A stretch of 64,000 nucleotides of DNA, taken from contig JAQBOM010000008.1 of assembly GCA_028288025.1 (NCBI GenBank), positions 186,001 through 250,000 on the forward strand, in the 5' to 3' direction. The notes under the pieces were generated by a model. The model was given only the letters and a program-made list of their open reading frames with translations, searched no databases and was not told the origin of the DNA. Position 1 is the first letter of the stretch. Each line of letters opens with the position of its first letter. Below, in pieces: positions 35,619 through 44,488 of the stretch. A program made the translations under genes and the position numbers. This stretch comes from Mucilaginibacter sp. GTDB taxonomy: Bacteria; Bacteroidota; Bacteroidia; Sphingobacteriales; Sphingobacteriaceae.

Positions 35619-37715
35619 TTATATTTCTCCCTCGCGTTTTCGAAGAAACCATTCTAAACTCAGCAAAGTCAATAGCAACACAAATACCCATTTCACATCA
35701 ACCAGGTCGCTGTAGCGCTTGTCTTCATAAACCACGGTTTTTATGTTCTCGTTTTTGCGGATGAGGCCGGCAAGACGATCTATTTGAATGGGAAAGAGCA
35801 TTTCTGCGCCGCTTTGCTTAGCTATCGCATTTAATAGCTGGTGATTTGCTGCGCTTTGGCGCGATTCGAGGTTCAGGGCTTTCACGGTTAGCTGGCCCCC
35901 TGCATTAAATTGCTTTGCTCCATTTTGAACAGTGGCGGAATAAGTATACTCTCCAACAGGCAGCGCACCCGCATCGAGCTGATAACTTTGACCGCTCCGC
36001 GAAAATAAGAAACTATAGTTTTTCCCGGCGTCGTTTTTCAGGTTGATCCGCACATCGGGCGTATTGATCAATTCGAGCGCATCGTTATATAATTCAGCAT
36101 TCAGGATCACATTTTCGCCCTCGTCAAAAACATTTTTAGCCGGGTAAACCGTGAATCGCTGCCGGTTGGCATTAGCCGTAAGGTACTGTACTCCCTGGCT
36201 GAATAGTTCTTCGAGCGTGTGGTGGTTGCCGTAGGTTTGAAACTCCGCTAACTGCCAGCGCCATAACCCTTCGCCAGTTAATATGCCAACACGGCGGCCT
36301 TCTTCATCACCAAAAGCCAGCAGGGGATAAGTGGTTTCGACACTGCCGATGCGCCGCTTTAACAGCATACTGCCGGCAGGCGGCGAGCTGTAACTGCCAT
36401 AAGGCGCCAGCAAAGGCGGAAAAACAGCAATTTTCTTTCGCGATGAGTCGGAGAGTGTAAAAGCGGTAAAGTCGGCCGCGGGCTGCGCAAATACTTCCTG
36501 CATTTCCTGCCTTCCGGCGCTTATTTTAATGAGCTTTTGGCTGTCACCAAAAGCCGGCAGATCAGTTTGTGCGCCGACAATATACCAAACCGGGGTTTTG
36601 CTTTTCGCGATCGTTTGTAATGCACCTTCGTTGCCGTTGAGTTGGTAAAGTATTACCATGCTGTAATCTCCCGGTTTAATGGCAGGCAAATCAGACAATA
36701 GGCTGGTTTTTACCTGGTAGTTTTTATTGCTTTCGATCGACTGGCGAATGACGCTTATATCGGGATGCGGGCTGTTGTATACCAGCAATACGTTTTGCCG
36801 CGCGTCAAGCACCTCCACGTAGATTGTTTCGGTATTGTTTTGGGTGGATATTTCGTTTTTAACCGGGGCGATGCCGATTGTGAATTTTCGTACCCCCTTT
36901 TTATCCGCATTGAGCTTTACCGGAACGATCTTTTCATACGCGTTTGAATTTACCGGTATATTTTGAAAACCGACTTGCCTGCCGTCTTCGGTAACGGTTA
37001 ACCGCATGGTTTCGCCTTTGGCCTGGTTGGCTTCCGCTAAAACTTCAATTACGAAATCGTTACCTAAAAAAGCGGTTTTGTTGTAGTTGACGTTGCCGAT
37101 CAGCAGATCGCGCTTTGGTATCGTATCACCCAGTGCAATGGTGTAAATACTGTTTTTGAAACTACTGGCTTCGTATTGTGGGTCGCTGCCCTGGTTATAC
37201 AAGCCGTCGGTGGCCAGCACCACAGCGCCGATATTTTGATTAACAAAACGCTCGTTTAACTGGTGAAGGGCTTTGGATATATCGGTTTGTTTCCCGTTAA
37301 AGGTGGCTGATAAACCGTCACTTAAATCTTTGTTAAAGTGAAACTCCCGCACATCATACTGGTCGCCCAATTGTTGTTTTAAACGGGACAGGTCATTAAC
37401 AAATTTGCCCGGCGTTCCTCCGCCTTCTGGTGCAGACTTATTAAACATCGCAACAGATTGCGAGTTATCCTGCAAAACCAAAATAAGCGGTTTTTGCGAA
37501 TTATAACTAACTGACTTGACCAGCGGGGAGAGCAACAACAGTGCGATGAACGACACGGTAATAGCCCGAATGGCAGAAAGCAGGTAACGGAATTTTTTGC
37601 CCAGGCTTACCGGCTGCCGGTAAAATAGCCAGGCATAAACTAAACCCGACAACAGGCAGACCGGCGCCCACCATCCCGAAACCGTTCCCCAGGTAATTGA
37701 AAATAAAAACAGCAT
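35619..37715 (-). CDS. Membrane protein with VWA-like domain
   Basis: 698 residues. Two N-terminal membrane helices (about 1-30 and 42-65) and one C-terminal helix ('WVFVLLLTLLSLEWFL') bracket a large extracytoplasmic part. It starts like a von Willebrand A domain ('PLILVLQDNSQSVAMF', with the D-x-S-x-S metal site partly kept as DNSQS) and continues 'AVVLATDGLYNQGSDP'. Beta-rich domains follow. This is the long VWA-like membrane family common in Bacteroidetes; it may act in envelope protein assembly but its function is unknown. It lies between leuS and fabG on the same strand with spacers of over 100 bases. Confidence 0.75.
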   Translation of the reverse strand: MLFLFSITWGTVSGWWAPVCLLSGLVYAWLFYRQPVSLGKKFRYLLSAIRAITVSFIALLLLSPLVKSVSYNSQKPLILVLQDNSQSVAMFNKSAPEGGGTPGKFVNDLSRLKQQLGDQYDVREFHFNKDLSDGLSATFNGKQTDISKALHQLNERFVNQNIGAVVLATDGLYNQGSDPQYEASSFKNSIYTIALGDTIPKRDLLIGNVNYNKTAFLGNDFVIEVLAEANQAKGETMRLTVTEDGRQVGFQNIPVNSNAYEKIVPVKLNADKKGVRKFTIGIAPVKNEISTQNNTETIYVEVLDARQNVLLVYNSPHPDISVIRQSIESNKNYQVKTSLLSDLPAIKPGDYSMVILYQLNGNEGALQTIAKSKTPVWYIVGAQTDLPAFGDSQKLIKISAGRQEMQEVFAQPAADFTAFTLSDSSRKKIAVFPPLLAPYGSYSSPPAGSMLLKRRIGSVETTYPLLAFGDEEGRRVGILTGEGLWRWQLAEFQTYGNHHTLEELFSQGVQYLTANANRQRFTVYPAKNVFDEGENVILNAELYNDALELINTPDVRINLKNDAGKNYSFLFSRSGQSYQLDAGALPVGEYTYSATVQNGAKQFNAGGQLTVKALNLESRQSAANHQLLNAIAKQSGAEMLFPIQIDRLAGLIRKNENIKTVVYEDKRYSDLVDVKWVFVLLLTLLSLEWFLRKREGEI

Positions 37716-37802
37716 ATCTGTGAGTCAAATATGCTGTTTTTATTTCGAAAAAGCCATTTCCCGGTATTATGTGAAACAGGGTCTTTTAATGTATTTAAAT
37801 AA

Positions 37803-37838
37803 AATAAATCCGAAATTGAACTTCCGAAATTCGAAATC
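37803..37838. repeat. Word repeat of the AATCCGAAATC family (single arm)
   Basis: AATCCGAAATTGAACTTCC followed by GAAATTCGAAATC just beyond the fabG stop. It uses the same words as the leuS insertion but has no inverted partner nearby. Confidence 0.65.
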
Positions 37839-37840
37839 GC

Positions 37841-38584
37841 CTATAGCATTCCGCCATCAACAGGTATCACCTGTCCCGTAATATAAGAGGCCATATCCGA
37901 TGCCAGGAAAACACAGGCGTTAGCCACATCTTCAGTTTCGCCGCCGCGTTTGAGAGGGATGGCCTGCGCCCAGCCTTCAACCACTTTAGGATCAAGCACC
38001 TCGGTCATTTCTGTTTTGATAAAGCCCGGGGCCACTACGTTGGTGCGGATATTACGTGAGCCTAATTCCTTTGCAATGGATTTTGAAAAACCGATGATAC
38101 CAGCTTTTGACGCCGCATAGTTGGCCTGCCCGGCATTGCCCTGCACACCCACTACCGAACTCATATTAATGAATACGCCGTTGCGGTTCTTCATCATTAT
38201 TTTTGATGCCGCCTTGGTTAAGTTGAAGATAGATTTCAAATTCACATTTAATACCTCGTCCCATTGCTCTTCGCTCATGCGCATCAGTAAGGCATCCTTT
38301 GTGATGCCGGCGTTGTTTACCACGATATGCAGCGTGCCGAAATCGGCAACGATATCATTTATCAGCTTTTCGGCTTCATCAAATTTAGATGCATCGGAGC
38401 GGTAGCCTTTTACCTGGGTGCCAAAGCTTTGCAGCTCCTGCTCAAGGGCTTGTCCTTTTTCAACAGACGAAAGGTAAGTGAAAGCCACATTGGCGCCGTG
38501 CTCGGCAAATTTTTCGGCGATCTTGCGGCCTATGCCCTTTGAAGCGCCTGTGATGAGGGCGGTTTTTCCTTCTAATAATTTCAT
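37841..38584 (-). CDS. fabG: 3-oxoacyl-[acyl-carrier-protein] reductase
   Basis: A 247-residue short-chain dehydrogenase reducing 3-oxoacyl-ACP with NADPH in fatty-acid elongation. The nucleotide site is TGASKGIG near the N-terminus, 'NNAGITKD' follows, and the catalytic Ser-Tyr-Lys is present as 'NMSSVVG...NYAASKAG'. The C-terminal 'ASYITGQVIPVDGGML' is diagnostic for FabG. The length is normal and the protein cytoplasmic. No other fatty-acid gene is adjacent, so the assignment rests on sequence motifs. Confidence 0.94.
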   Translation of the reverse strand: MKLLEGKTALITGASKGIGRKIAEKFAEHGANVAFTYLSSVEKGQALEQELQSFGTQVKGYRSDASKFDEAEKLINDIVADFGTLHIVVNNAGITKDALLMRMSEEQWDEVLNVNLKSIFNLTKAASKIMMKNRNGVFINMSSVVGVQGNAGQANYAASKAGIIGFSKSIAKELGSRNIRTNVVAPGFIKTEMTEVLDPKVVEGWAQAIPLKRGGETEDVANACVFLASDMASYITGQVIPVDGGML

Positions 38585-38624
38585 TATTTACAAACTGATT
38601 CCGGGCGGTGAAGATAGGTATTTA

Positions 38625-38669
38625 GTCGGAAAAGTCAGTAAAGTCGGGAAAGTCGGGAAAGTCCGGAAG
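38625..38669. repeat. 9-bp tandem repeat GTCGGGAAA (five units)
   Basis: GTCGGAAAA GTCAGTAAA GTCGGGAAA GTCGGGAAA GTCCGGAAG, upstream of fabG. The strict 9-base period would not shift a reading frame. Confidence 0.85.
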
Positions 38670-38708
38670 TAGGATGTGTTAGTGTTCGCTTGTTAGGCAC
38701 TCCCATTT

Positions 38709-38768
38709 CGTTCGGGGGCGTTCGGGCCTGTTCTTGGCGTGTTCAGGGGTGTTCGGGCGTGTTCGTGC
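38709..38768. repeat. 10-bp tandem repeat, GTTCGGGCGT type
   Basis: Six 10-base units ending at GTTCGTGCC (for example GTTCGGGGGC, GTTCGGGCCT, GTTCAGGGGT, GTTCGGGCGT). The motif matches the repeat at 21641. It lies in the 270-bp gap between fabG and the next lipoprotein. Confidence 0.8.
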
Positions 38769-38854
38769 CATGGGGGGCGCGTAGCGCAGGGTTGGCTTTT
38801 GCAGTGATTGATGTTGCAGAAGTGAGGATAAATTGTAATAAATTCATAGCTTAG

Positions 38855-39511
38855 ATGAATAGATATATCCCGATGAGTAAGCTAATAGTCATACTATCTT
38901 CCATATTATTTGTTGGCTGTAATCATTCCGCTCAAATAAAGGAGCAGCAATTAAGAGATACCATTGAATCTATCAGGAAACTTTCAGACTATAAACCTTT
39001 AAATTTAAATGATGCTTATTACTTTATTAACAAATGCTATTTGCCAAGACTGGATTCAGAGCCAACCAAGCGAAAAATATTTATTTATGCAATAAGCGGT
39101 GTTGATTTTCAGGAAATGTACCGACGCAAAAAGGCCATTCTTGAAAAAATCTATTCAGGAGATACCATTCAAAAAATCTCCAGGTCAAATGTTTATTTAG
39201 CTCCTCCGCCTCCCCCTCCCTTTTTTTCTAAGAAAACATTTAAGTGGGATGGCAAACGATTGGTAAATACAAAAATAATTACGGATACATCAAGATTAAA
39301 ATCCTACGACTCCTTTGCGGGACACACTGAATTCCGTAAGAAATTTGGTTTTGGTTACATGTGCATTTCTTATCCGCAATACAATTCTTATACTAAGCGT
39401 TTGGTAATAAGGCAATTGGTTGAAGATGGATCTTTTTGTGGAACTGGTAGAGATATAAGTTTATATTTTACAAAAATACCCGGTGGCTGGATAGCCGATG
39501 TGGCTTACTGA
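38855..39511 (+). CDS. Lipoprotein of unknown function
   Basis: 218 residues. The signal peptide ends at a lipobox 'SILFVGC' (Cys about 22 from this start). A second ATG at 38873 would also give a proper signal and cannot be excluded. The mature part is Lys/Arg/Tyr-rich with a Pro run ('APPPPPPFF') and paired Cys. The C-terminal third ('SRLKSYDSFAGHTEF', 'FTKIPGGWIADVAY') looks like a small beta domain. Base composition is more A+T-rich than neighbours. No family recognised; likely envelope-located. Confidence 0.65.
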   Translation: MNRYIPMSKLIVILSSILFVGCNHSAQIKEQQLRDTIESIRKLSDYKPLNLNDAYYFINKCYLPRLDSEPTKRKIFIYAISGVDFQEMYRRKKAILEKIYSGDTIQKISRSNVYLAPPPPPPFFSKKTFKWDGKRLVNTKIITDTSRLKSYDSFAGHTEFRKKFGFGYMCISYPQYNSYTKRLVIRQLVEDGSFCGTGRDISLYFTKIPGGWIADVAY

Positions 39512-39512
39512 A

Positions 39513-39719
39513 TTACGCGATCCCTGTTATCACTCTATATTCCTCCTTCAACGCCACCAAACACCCTGCGCACAAACACCCCTCATACAACTCGCTTACA
39601 TATTGCACCTCGTTCAAATTCAGCTGCACGGTACTGCACTGGCATTTTAAATTGGCATTTGCCTTACATTCGATGCTTGCGCCGCAGCGTTCACAGGTGA
39701 TGATTTCGTGCTTGTTCAT
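39513..39719 (-). CDS. Cysteine-rich CWC family protein
   Basis: 68 residues starting 'MNKHEIITCERCGASIECKA'. Cys pairs C-x2-C, C-x-C and C-x2-C ('CQCS', 'CLCAGCL') indicate a small zinc-binding fold of the cysteine-rich CWC type; function unknown. An in-frame ATG further upstream (39752) lies within an intergenic word repeat and would add residues without conservation, so it is rejected. Cytoplasmic. Confidence 0.75.
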   Translation of the reverse strand: MNKHEIITCERCGASIECKANANLKCQCSTVQLNLNEVQYVSELYEGCLCAGCLVALKEEYRVITGIA

Positions 39720-39724
39720 GAGGA

Positions 39725-39888
39725 AGTCCATAGACCATGGACGATAGACCATGGTTTAATTATTCAAAATAAAACAATATAAATTAAAAAGACCATAGCC
39801 GGAACATTAGTGTTAATCTAACATTCCGTCTATGGTCTATCGACTAAAACCGCTCCCACTATGGTCTATGGTCCATCGACTATGGACT
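39725..39888. repeat. Fold-back repeat, AGTCCATAGACCATGG family
   Basis: The left arm 39725-39754 is answered by an imperfect inverted arm 39859-39888. Inside it, GACCATAG (39791-39798) pairs with CTATGGTC (39830-39837) in a tighter stem. It fills the space after nrdA and probably folds at the end of its transcript. Confidence 0.8.
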
Positions 39889-39894
39889 AAAACC

Positions 39895-42273
39895 CTACGC
39901 CGAACAAGTCACGCAACCCTCTTCCATCGAGCAGCTTGGGCCGGCTGGTATTTCGTCATTGATCTGGTCAACCAATTCGGGGATAACAGGTTCCATGTTT
40001 TTGCCGCCCTGGTTCTCAACGGTGAACTTAACCGCCTGCGATGCAGCTTGTGTGCGCAGGTAGTACATACCGGTTTTGAGGCCCTTCTTCCAGGCGTAGA
40101 AGTGCATAGACGTAAGTTTGGATGCGTTCGGCGAGTTGATAAACAGGTTAAGCGATTGCGACTGGCAGATATACGCGCCTCTGTCGGCTGCCATATCAAT
40201 AATGTTGCGCATCTTAATTTCCCAAACTGTTTTGTACAGTTCTTTTATCTCTTCAGGTATCTCGGCGATGTCCTGTATCGAACCATTTGCTGTGATGATC
40301 TTATCTTTCATGGAAGTATCCCACAAACCACGGTTAACCAAATCGCGCAGCAGGTATTTATTTACGATGATAAATTCACCGCTTAACACACGACGGGTAT
40401 AGATATTTGAGGTGTACGGCTCAAAGCATTCGTTATTACCCAATATCTGCGAGGTAGAGGCAGTAGGCATCGGGGCAACCAATAGTGAGTTGCGCACGCC
40501 ATGGTTCATTACATCCAGGCGCAGGTTTTCCCAATCCCAGCGGCCGCTTTCAGGTTTTACACCCCACAGGTCAAACTGGAACTGTCCTTTTGATAAAGGC
40601 GAACCTTTAAAAGTTTCATAAGCACCGTCTTTGATAGCCAGGTCCTTCGATGCGGTCATTGCTGCAAAGTAAATGGTCTCAAAAATATCTTTGTTTAGTT
40701 GCTTGGCCGCATCACTTTCAAATGGCAGGCGCAGCTGAATAAATGCATCAGCTAAACCTTGTACACCTAAACCGATGGGGCGGTGCCTTAAGTTCGAATA
40801 TTCGGCTTCCTTAATGGGATAGTAGTTATTGTCGATGATCTTGTTCAGGTTAAGCGTTGCCTGGTAAGTAACCTCGTACAATTTATCGTGGTCAAATATG
40901 CCTTCGCGAATGTAGCGCGGCAGGGCAAGCGAAGCCAGGTTACAAACCGCAACTTCATCAGCCGAAGTGTACTCGATAATTTCGGTACACAGGTTCGAGC
41001 TTTTTATGGTACCGAGGTTTTGCTGGTTCGATTTGCCGTTGGCAGCATCCTTATATAGTAAATAAGGTGTACCGGTTTCTACCTGCGAGTCAAGTATGGC
41101 AAACCAAAGCTCCTGTGCCTTTACCACTTTGCGGGCACGACCCTCTTTTTCGTATTTTTTGTATAGTTTCTCAAATTCTTTTCCCCAGCAATCAGCCAGT
41201 CCCGGTGCTTCGTGCGGACAGAACAGGCTCCAATCTTCATTGGCTTCCACACGTTGCATAAAGAGGTCGGATACCCAAAGGGCGTAGAACAGGTCGCGGG
41301 CGCGCATTTCTTCCTTGCCGTGATTTTTGCGCAGGTCAAGGAATTCAAAAACGTCAGCATGCCATGGCTCAAGATAGATCGCGAAGGCGCCCTTGCGCTT
41401 GCCACCGCCCTGATCAACATAACGCGCGGTATCATTAAACACGCGCAGCATCGGGATGATACCATTGCTGGTGCCATTGGTGCCGCTGATGTATGAGCCT
41501 GTTGCACGTACATTGTGGATGCTTAGGCCAATTCCGCCGGCGCTTTGCGATATTTTGGCGGTTTGTTTTAATGTATCATAAATACCTTCGATGCTGTCAT
41601 CCTTCATGGTCAATAAGAAGCACGACGACATTTGCGGTTTTGGTGTGCCGGCATTGAAAAGGGTAGGGGTAGCATGTGTGAACCAGCGCTCGCTCATCAA
41701 GTGATAAGTTTTGATAGCGCTTTCAACATCCTCTTTATGTATGCCGATGGATACACGCATAAACAGGTGCTGCGGGCGTTCAGCTATTTGGCCATTGAGT
41801 TTTAGCAGGTATGATTTTTCGAGGGTCTTGAAGCCAAAATAGTCGAAACCAAAGTCACGATCATAAATGATCGTGCTATCTAAAAGCTCGGCGTTCTTTT
41901 GTATGATCTCCCAAACGTCAGTAGCCAGGAGAGAGGCATCCTTACCGTTTTTAGGGTCTATATATTCATACAGGTTACGCATCGTTTCGGAAAACGATTT
42001 GATGGTATTTTTATGGAGGTTTGATACGGCTATGCGCGACGCCAGCAAAGCATAATCGGGGTGTTTGGTGGTTAATGATGCAGCAGTCTCTGCAGCCAGG
42101 TTATCCAGTTCGGAGGTTGTTACCCCGTCGAACAAACCTTCAATAACTTTTTTGGCAACATCTATCGGATCAACCAATGCCGGGTTTAAACCATAGCATA
42201 GTTTTTCGATGCGCGCGGTAATCTTGTCGAACTTTACCGTTTCTTTTTTTCCGTCTCTTTTAATTACAAACAT
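39895..42273 (-). CDS. nrdA: Ribonucleoside-diphosphate reductase, alpha (catalytic) subunit, class Ia
   Basis: A 792-residue enzyme that reduces ribonucleotides to deoxyribonucleotides with a radical supplied by NrdB. Residues 1-95 are an ATP-cone ('[20 protein letters not shown]') for allosteric activity control. The barrel carries the active-site cysteines ('[11 protein letters not shown]', '[12 protein letters not shown]') and the Asn-x-Cys-x-Glu-type loop. The C-terminal '[12 protein letters not shown]' holds the C-x2-C pair that reloads electrons from thioredoxin. The length is typical. It is transcribed after nrdB, separated by a fold-back repeat. Confidence 0.96.
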   Translation of the reverse strand: MFVIKRDGKKETVKFDKITARIEKLCYGLNPALVDPIDVAKKVIEGLFDGVTTSELDNLAAETAASLTTKHPDYALLASRIAVSNLHKNTIKSFSETMRNLYEYIDPKNGKDASLLATDVWEIIQKNAELLDSTIIYDRDFGFDYFGFKTLEKSYLLKLNGQIAERPQHLFMRVSIGIHKEDVESAIKTYHLMSERWFTHATPTLFNAGTPKPQMSSCFLLTMKDDSIEGIYDTLKQTAKISQSAGGIGLSIHNVRATGSYISGTNGTSNGIIPMLRVFNDTARYVDQGGGKRKGAFAIYLEPWHADVFEFLDLRKNHGKEEMRARDLFYALWVSDLFMQRVEANEDWSLFCPHEAPGLADCWGKEFEKLYKKYEKEGRARKVVKAQELWFAILDSQVETGTPYLLYKDAANGKSNQQNLGTIKSSNLCTEIIEYTSADEVAVCNLASLALPRYIREGIFDHDKLYEVTYQATLNLNKIIDNNYYPIKEAEYSNLRHRPIGLGVQGLADAFIQLRLPFESDAAKQLNKDIFETIYFAAMTASKDLAIKDGAYETFKGSPLSKGQFQFDLWGVKPESGRWDWENLRLDVMNHGVRNSLLVAPMPTASTSQILGNNECFEPYTSNIYTRRVLSGEFIIVNKYLLRDLVNRGLWDTSMKDKIITANGSIQDIAEIPEEIKELYKTVWEIKMRNIIDMAADRGAYICQSQSLNLFINSPNASKLTSMHFYAWKKGLKTGMYYLRTQAASQAVKFTVENQGGKNMEPVIPELVDQINDEIPAGPSCSMEEGCVTCSA

Positions 42274-42326
42274 TTTGACCCCCTTATTTAATTAGTATTT
42301 ATTTATTGTCTGAACCGCCGTTGTTT

Positions 42327-42414
42327 AGTCCATAGTCGATGGTCCATAGACCATAGCCATTTTAGTTATCAGTATCCATTCTTACCATGGTCCATGGACT
42401 ATCGACTATGGACT
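42327..42414. repeat. Fold-back repeat within the nrdB-nrdA operon
   Basis: 30-base arms (42327-42356 and 42385-42414) built from AGTCCATAGTCGATGG words, imperfectly complementary. They lie between the nrdB stop and the nrdA start, where the RNA hairpin could set the ratio of the two subunits. Confidence 0.85.
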
Positions 42415-42421
42415 TCTTCTC

Positions 42422-43393
42422 CTAAAAATCCTCGTCTAATGAAAACGACTTACTCTCCTGCGAATTGAGTACGCCGCTTTTTTGATAATCGCCAACGCGT
42501 TTTTCAAAAAAATTGGTTTTGCCCTGCAGGCTTATCATCTCCATAAAATCAAACGGGTTTGATACGCCGTACACCTTATCATAACCCAGCTCCCCAAGCC
42601 ATCTGTCGGCCACAAACTCAATATACTGGCTCATCAGCTTGGCATTCATCCCGATAAGGTTAACCGGCAACGCGTCGGTTACAAATTCTTTTTCAATTTC
42701 AACCGCATCGGTAATGATGGCCGTTGCCGCTTCTTTTGAAAGTTTGGTATCCAGCATCCTGTACAGCAGGCAGGCAAACTCGCAATGCATGCCTTCATCG
42801 CGCGATATCAGCTCATTGCTGAAAGTTAGGCCCGGCATCAGGCCGCGTTTTTTAAGCCAGAAGATGGAGCAGAAACTTCCCGAAAAAAAGATGCCCTCAA
42901 CAGCCGCGAATGCGATCAGCCGCTCGGCAAACGAACCATTGTTTATCCAGCGTAAGGCCCATTGCGCTTTTTTACCCACACACGGTACCGTATCGATCGC
43001 GTGGAACAGTCGGTCTTTTTCGGTAGGGTCCTTAATATACGTATCTATCAGCAGCGCGTAGGTTTCAGAATGGATATTCTCCATCATGATCTGGAAACCG
43101 TAAAAACAACGCGCTTCGGGCAACTGCACCTCGCTCATAAAATTGATAGCCAGGTTTTCGTTCACAATGCCGTCGCTTGCCGCGAAAAATGCCAGCACGT
43201 GCGATATAAAATGCCGCTCGCCGTCGTTCATGCTTTCCCAGTGCTTCATGTCGTCCGAAAGGTCGATCTCTTCCGCCGTCCAGAAACTGGCTTCGCACTT
43301 TTTATACATCTCCCAAATGTCGGGGTACTTGATCGGCAAGATAACAAAGCGGTCTTTGTTCTCTTTTAATAATAATTCGGTTTCCTCTTTCAT
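42422..43393 (-). CDS. nrdB: Ribonucleoside-diphosphate reductase, beta (radical) subunit
   Basis: A 323-residue helical ferritin-like protein holding the di-iron site and tyrosyl radical. The ligand pattern is visible in '[23 protein letters not shown]' segments (E...E-x2-H) and '[12 protein letters not shown]' (E-x2-H). The ATG at 43393 (MKEETELL) is preferred to an in-frame ATG nine codons upstream because it matches the usual start before the radical domain. The C-terminal 'FSLDEDF' tail should dock NrdA. It is first in the nrdB-nrdA operon, with a long leader that contains two stable hairpins. Confidence 0.95.
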   Translation of the reverse strand: MKEETELLLKENKDRFVILPIKYPDIWEMYKKCEASFWTAEEIDLSDDMKHWESMNDGERHFISHVLAFFAASDGIVNENLAINFMSEVQLPEARCFYGFQIMMENIHSETYALLIDTYIKDPTEKDRLFHAIDTVPCVGKKAQWALRWINNGSFAERLIAFAAVEGIFFSGSFCSIFWLKKRGLMPGLTFSNELISRDEGMHCEFACLLYRMLDTKLSKEAATAIITDAVEIEKEFVTDALPVNLIGMNAKLMSQYIEFVADRWLGELGYDKVYGVSNPFDFMEMISLQGKTNFFEKRVGDYQKSGVLNSQESKSFSLDEDF

Positions 43394-43778
43394 GCACTGA
43401 TTCTTTAATTTAAGTTGCAACCTATCGTTTAAGATTGTGACGTGCGGTTAACAGATAGTTGAGCCGTAGCGGTAATGGTACTGAACTGTGATTTAACTGT
43501 TTATCACGATTAATTACCTAACTATACCCCTCACTCATCACTGCCAAACTACTTTAATTTTGCACGTCAGCCCATGTTTTGCATGGTTCCTTTATTTGCA
43601 CCGGTAAGGATACCGGGAAACTCAGATAGCGTTGAAAGAACTTATAAATCAAATATAGGGGGTGGGGGTTTAAGATGTTAGTTTAAGTTTTTAACATCAC
43701 CCATAAGTTATAAACAAATTGCGGAGGGATAAATTTTTCGATTGTGAGTTACTAAATAAACCCCTGACCAGGTACCAT
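43394..43778. other. Long leader of the nrdB-nrdA operon with structured RNA candidate
   Basis: 385 bases without a gene between msrB and nrdB, both on the minus strand. The right half contains two clean hairpins (43572-43586 and 43601-43616) separated by 14 bases. No box matching a known riboswitch class was recognised. Confidence 0.5.
43572..43616 (-). ncRNA. Candidate structured leader element upstream of nrdB
   Basis: CCATG-CAAAA-CATGG and CCGGTA-TCCT-TACCGG (minus-strand reading) are perfect stems with small loops. The 14-base joining segment is A-rich. The element lies about 180-220 bases before the nrdB start. It could be a cis-regulatory RNA or a decayed terminator of msrB; there is no T-run after the stems, which speaks against a terminator. 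Confidence 0.35.
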
Positions 43779-44141
43779 TTATTTGCCATTTACAAATTTC
43801 ATGGAAACCGAATTGACACAATGCCTTACGTTTTTTGGGGTAAGATATTCGCCCTCGAAAACGTGGCCAAGGTGCGCGCCGCAATTGGCGCATACGATTT
43901 CAACACGGCGCCCGTCGGCATCCGGAACCCGTTTTACAGCGCCCGGAATTTCATCATCAAAGCTCGGCCAGCCGCAATGTGATTCGAATTTTGATTCGGA
44001 TGTATATAATGGCGTATCGCATCTTTTGCATACATATATGCCGTTCTCGTTATTGTTTAATAACGTGCCGGTAAACGGCCGCTCAGTTCCTTTATATAAT
44101 ATTACCCGTTCTTCGTCGGGGGTTAATTTGTTGTATTCCAT
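43779..44141 (-). CDS. msrB: Peptide-methionine (R)-S-oxide reductase
   Basis: 120 residues repairing methionine-R-sulfoxide in proteins, cytoplasmic (no signal peptide). Zinc is held by C38-x2-C41 and by '[13 protein letters not shown]'. The catalytic Cys is C108 in '[11 protein letters not shown]'. '[12 protein letters not shown]' forms the substrate pocket. The ATG at 44141 is chosen; longer frames need a GTG inside a GATTTCACCG repeat. The length agrees with single-domain MsrB. Confidence 0.95.
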   Translation of the reverse strand: MEYNKLTPDEERVILYKGTERPFTGTLLNNNENGIYVCKRCDTPLYTSESKFESHCGWPSFDDEIPGAVKRVPDADGRRVEIVCANCGAHLGHVFEGEYLTPKNVRHCVNSVSMKFVNGK

Positions 44142-44273
44142 AGTTTTTGATTTCACCGATGATGGGTTGATTTCACCGATTTATTACCTTTTTCTTATAT
44201 AAATATACGACAATATTGCCTTTGATTTTGTTTCGAAAAGGGATGTTTACACTGATTTGACTTATACATCCCA

Positions 44274-44369
44274 CTTTGTCATTCTGAGCATAGCGAAGAA
44301 TCTTCTACGCTCAACAAGCAGCACGGTGCATGGTGAAGAAGATTCTTCGCTATGCTCAGAATGACAAAG
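44274..44369. repeat. Perfect 33-bp inverted repeat, GTCATTCTGAGC type
   Basis: Arms 44274-44306 and 44337-44369 are exactly complementary over 33 bases around a 30-base loop. The word GTCATTCTGAGCATAGCGAAG resembles a repeat motif seen across many unrelated bacterial genomes (recollection). It lies between msrB and sucD. Confidence 0.95.
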
Positions 44370-44383
44370 GGCAGGTATTGAAA

Positions 44384-44414
44384 TAAAAAAATCCCAGCCA
44401 TTTCTAACCGGGAT
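44384..44414 (-). terminator. Probable terminator of sucD
   Basis: On the minus strand ATCCC...GGGAT is followed by a run of seven T. The stem is only five pairs plus one beyond a mismatch. It lies about 75 bases after the sucD stop. Confidence 0.5.
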
Positions 44415-44488
44415 ATAATATTATAAAAACGAAGTAAACCTTTGGCCTTCTTCGTCCGCCATAGCTTCAGCGATGGGCGGATTCGCTT

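Larger units (their letters stand above)
44142..44488. other. 347-bp intergenic region with a perfect 33-bp inverted repeat
   Basis: Holds a duplicated GATTTCACCGAT word (44149-44181) next to msrB, the 33-base inverted repeat (44274-44369) and a weak terminator for sucD (44384-44414). No gene. Confidence 0.7.

Noticed and set aside
35488..35691. 67-codon minus-strand frame overlapping leuS start and the VWA gene end
   Set aside because: Overlaps two better genes and is translated spacer.
39832..40386. 184-codon plus-strand frame
   Set aside because: Begins in a word repeat and then is antisense to nrdA.
43561..43640. Cobalamin or other known riboswitch before nrdB
   Set aside because: None of the conserved boxes of classes I know are present.
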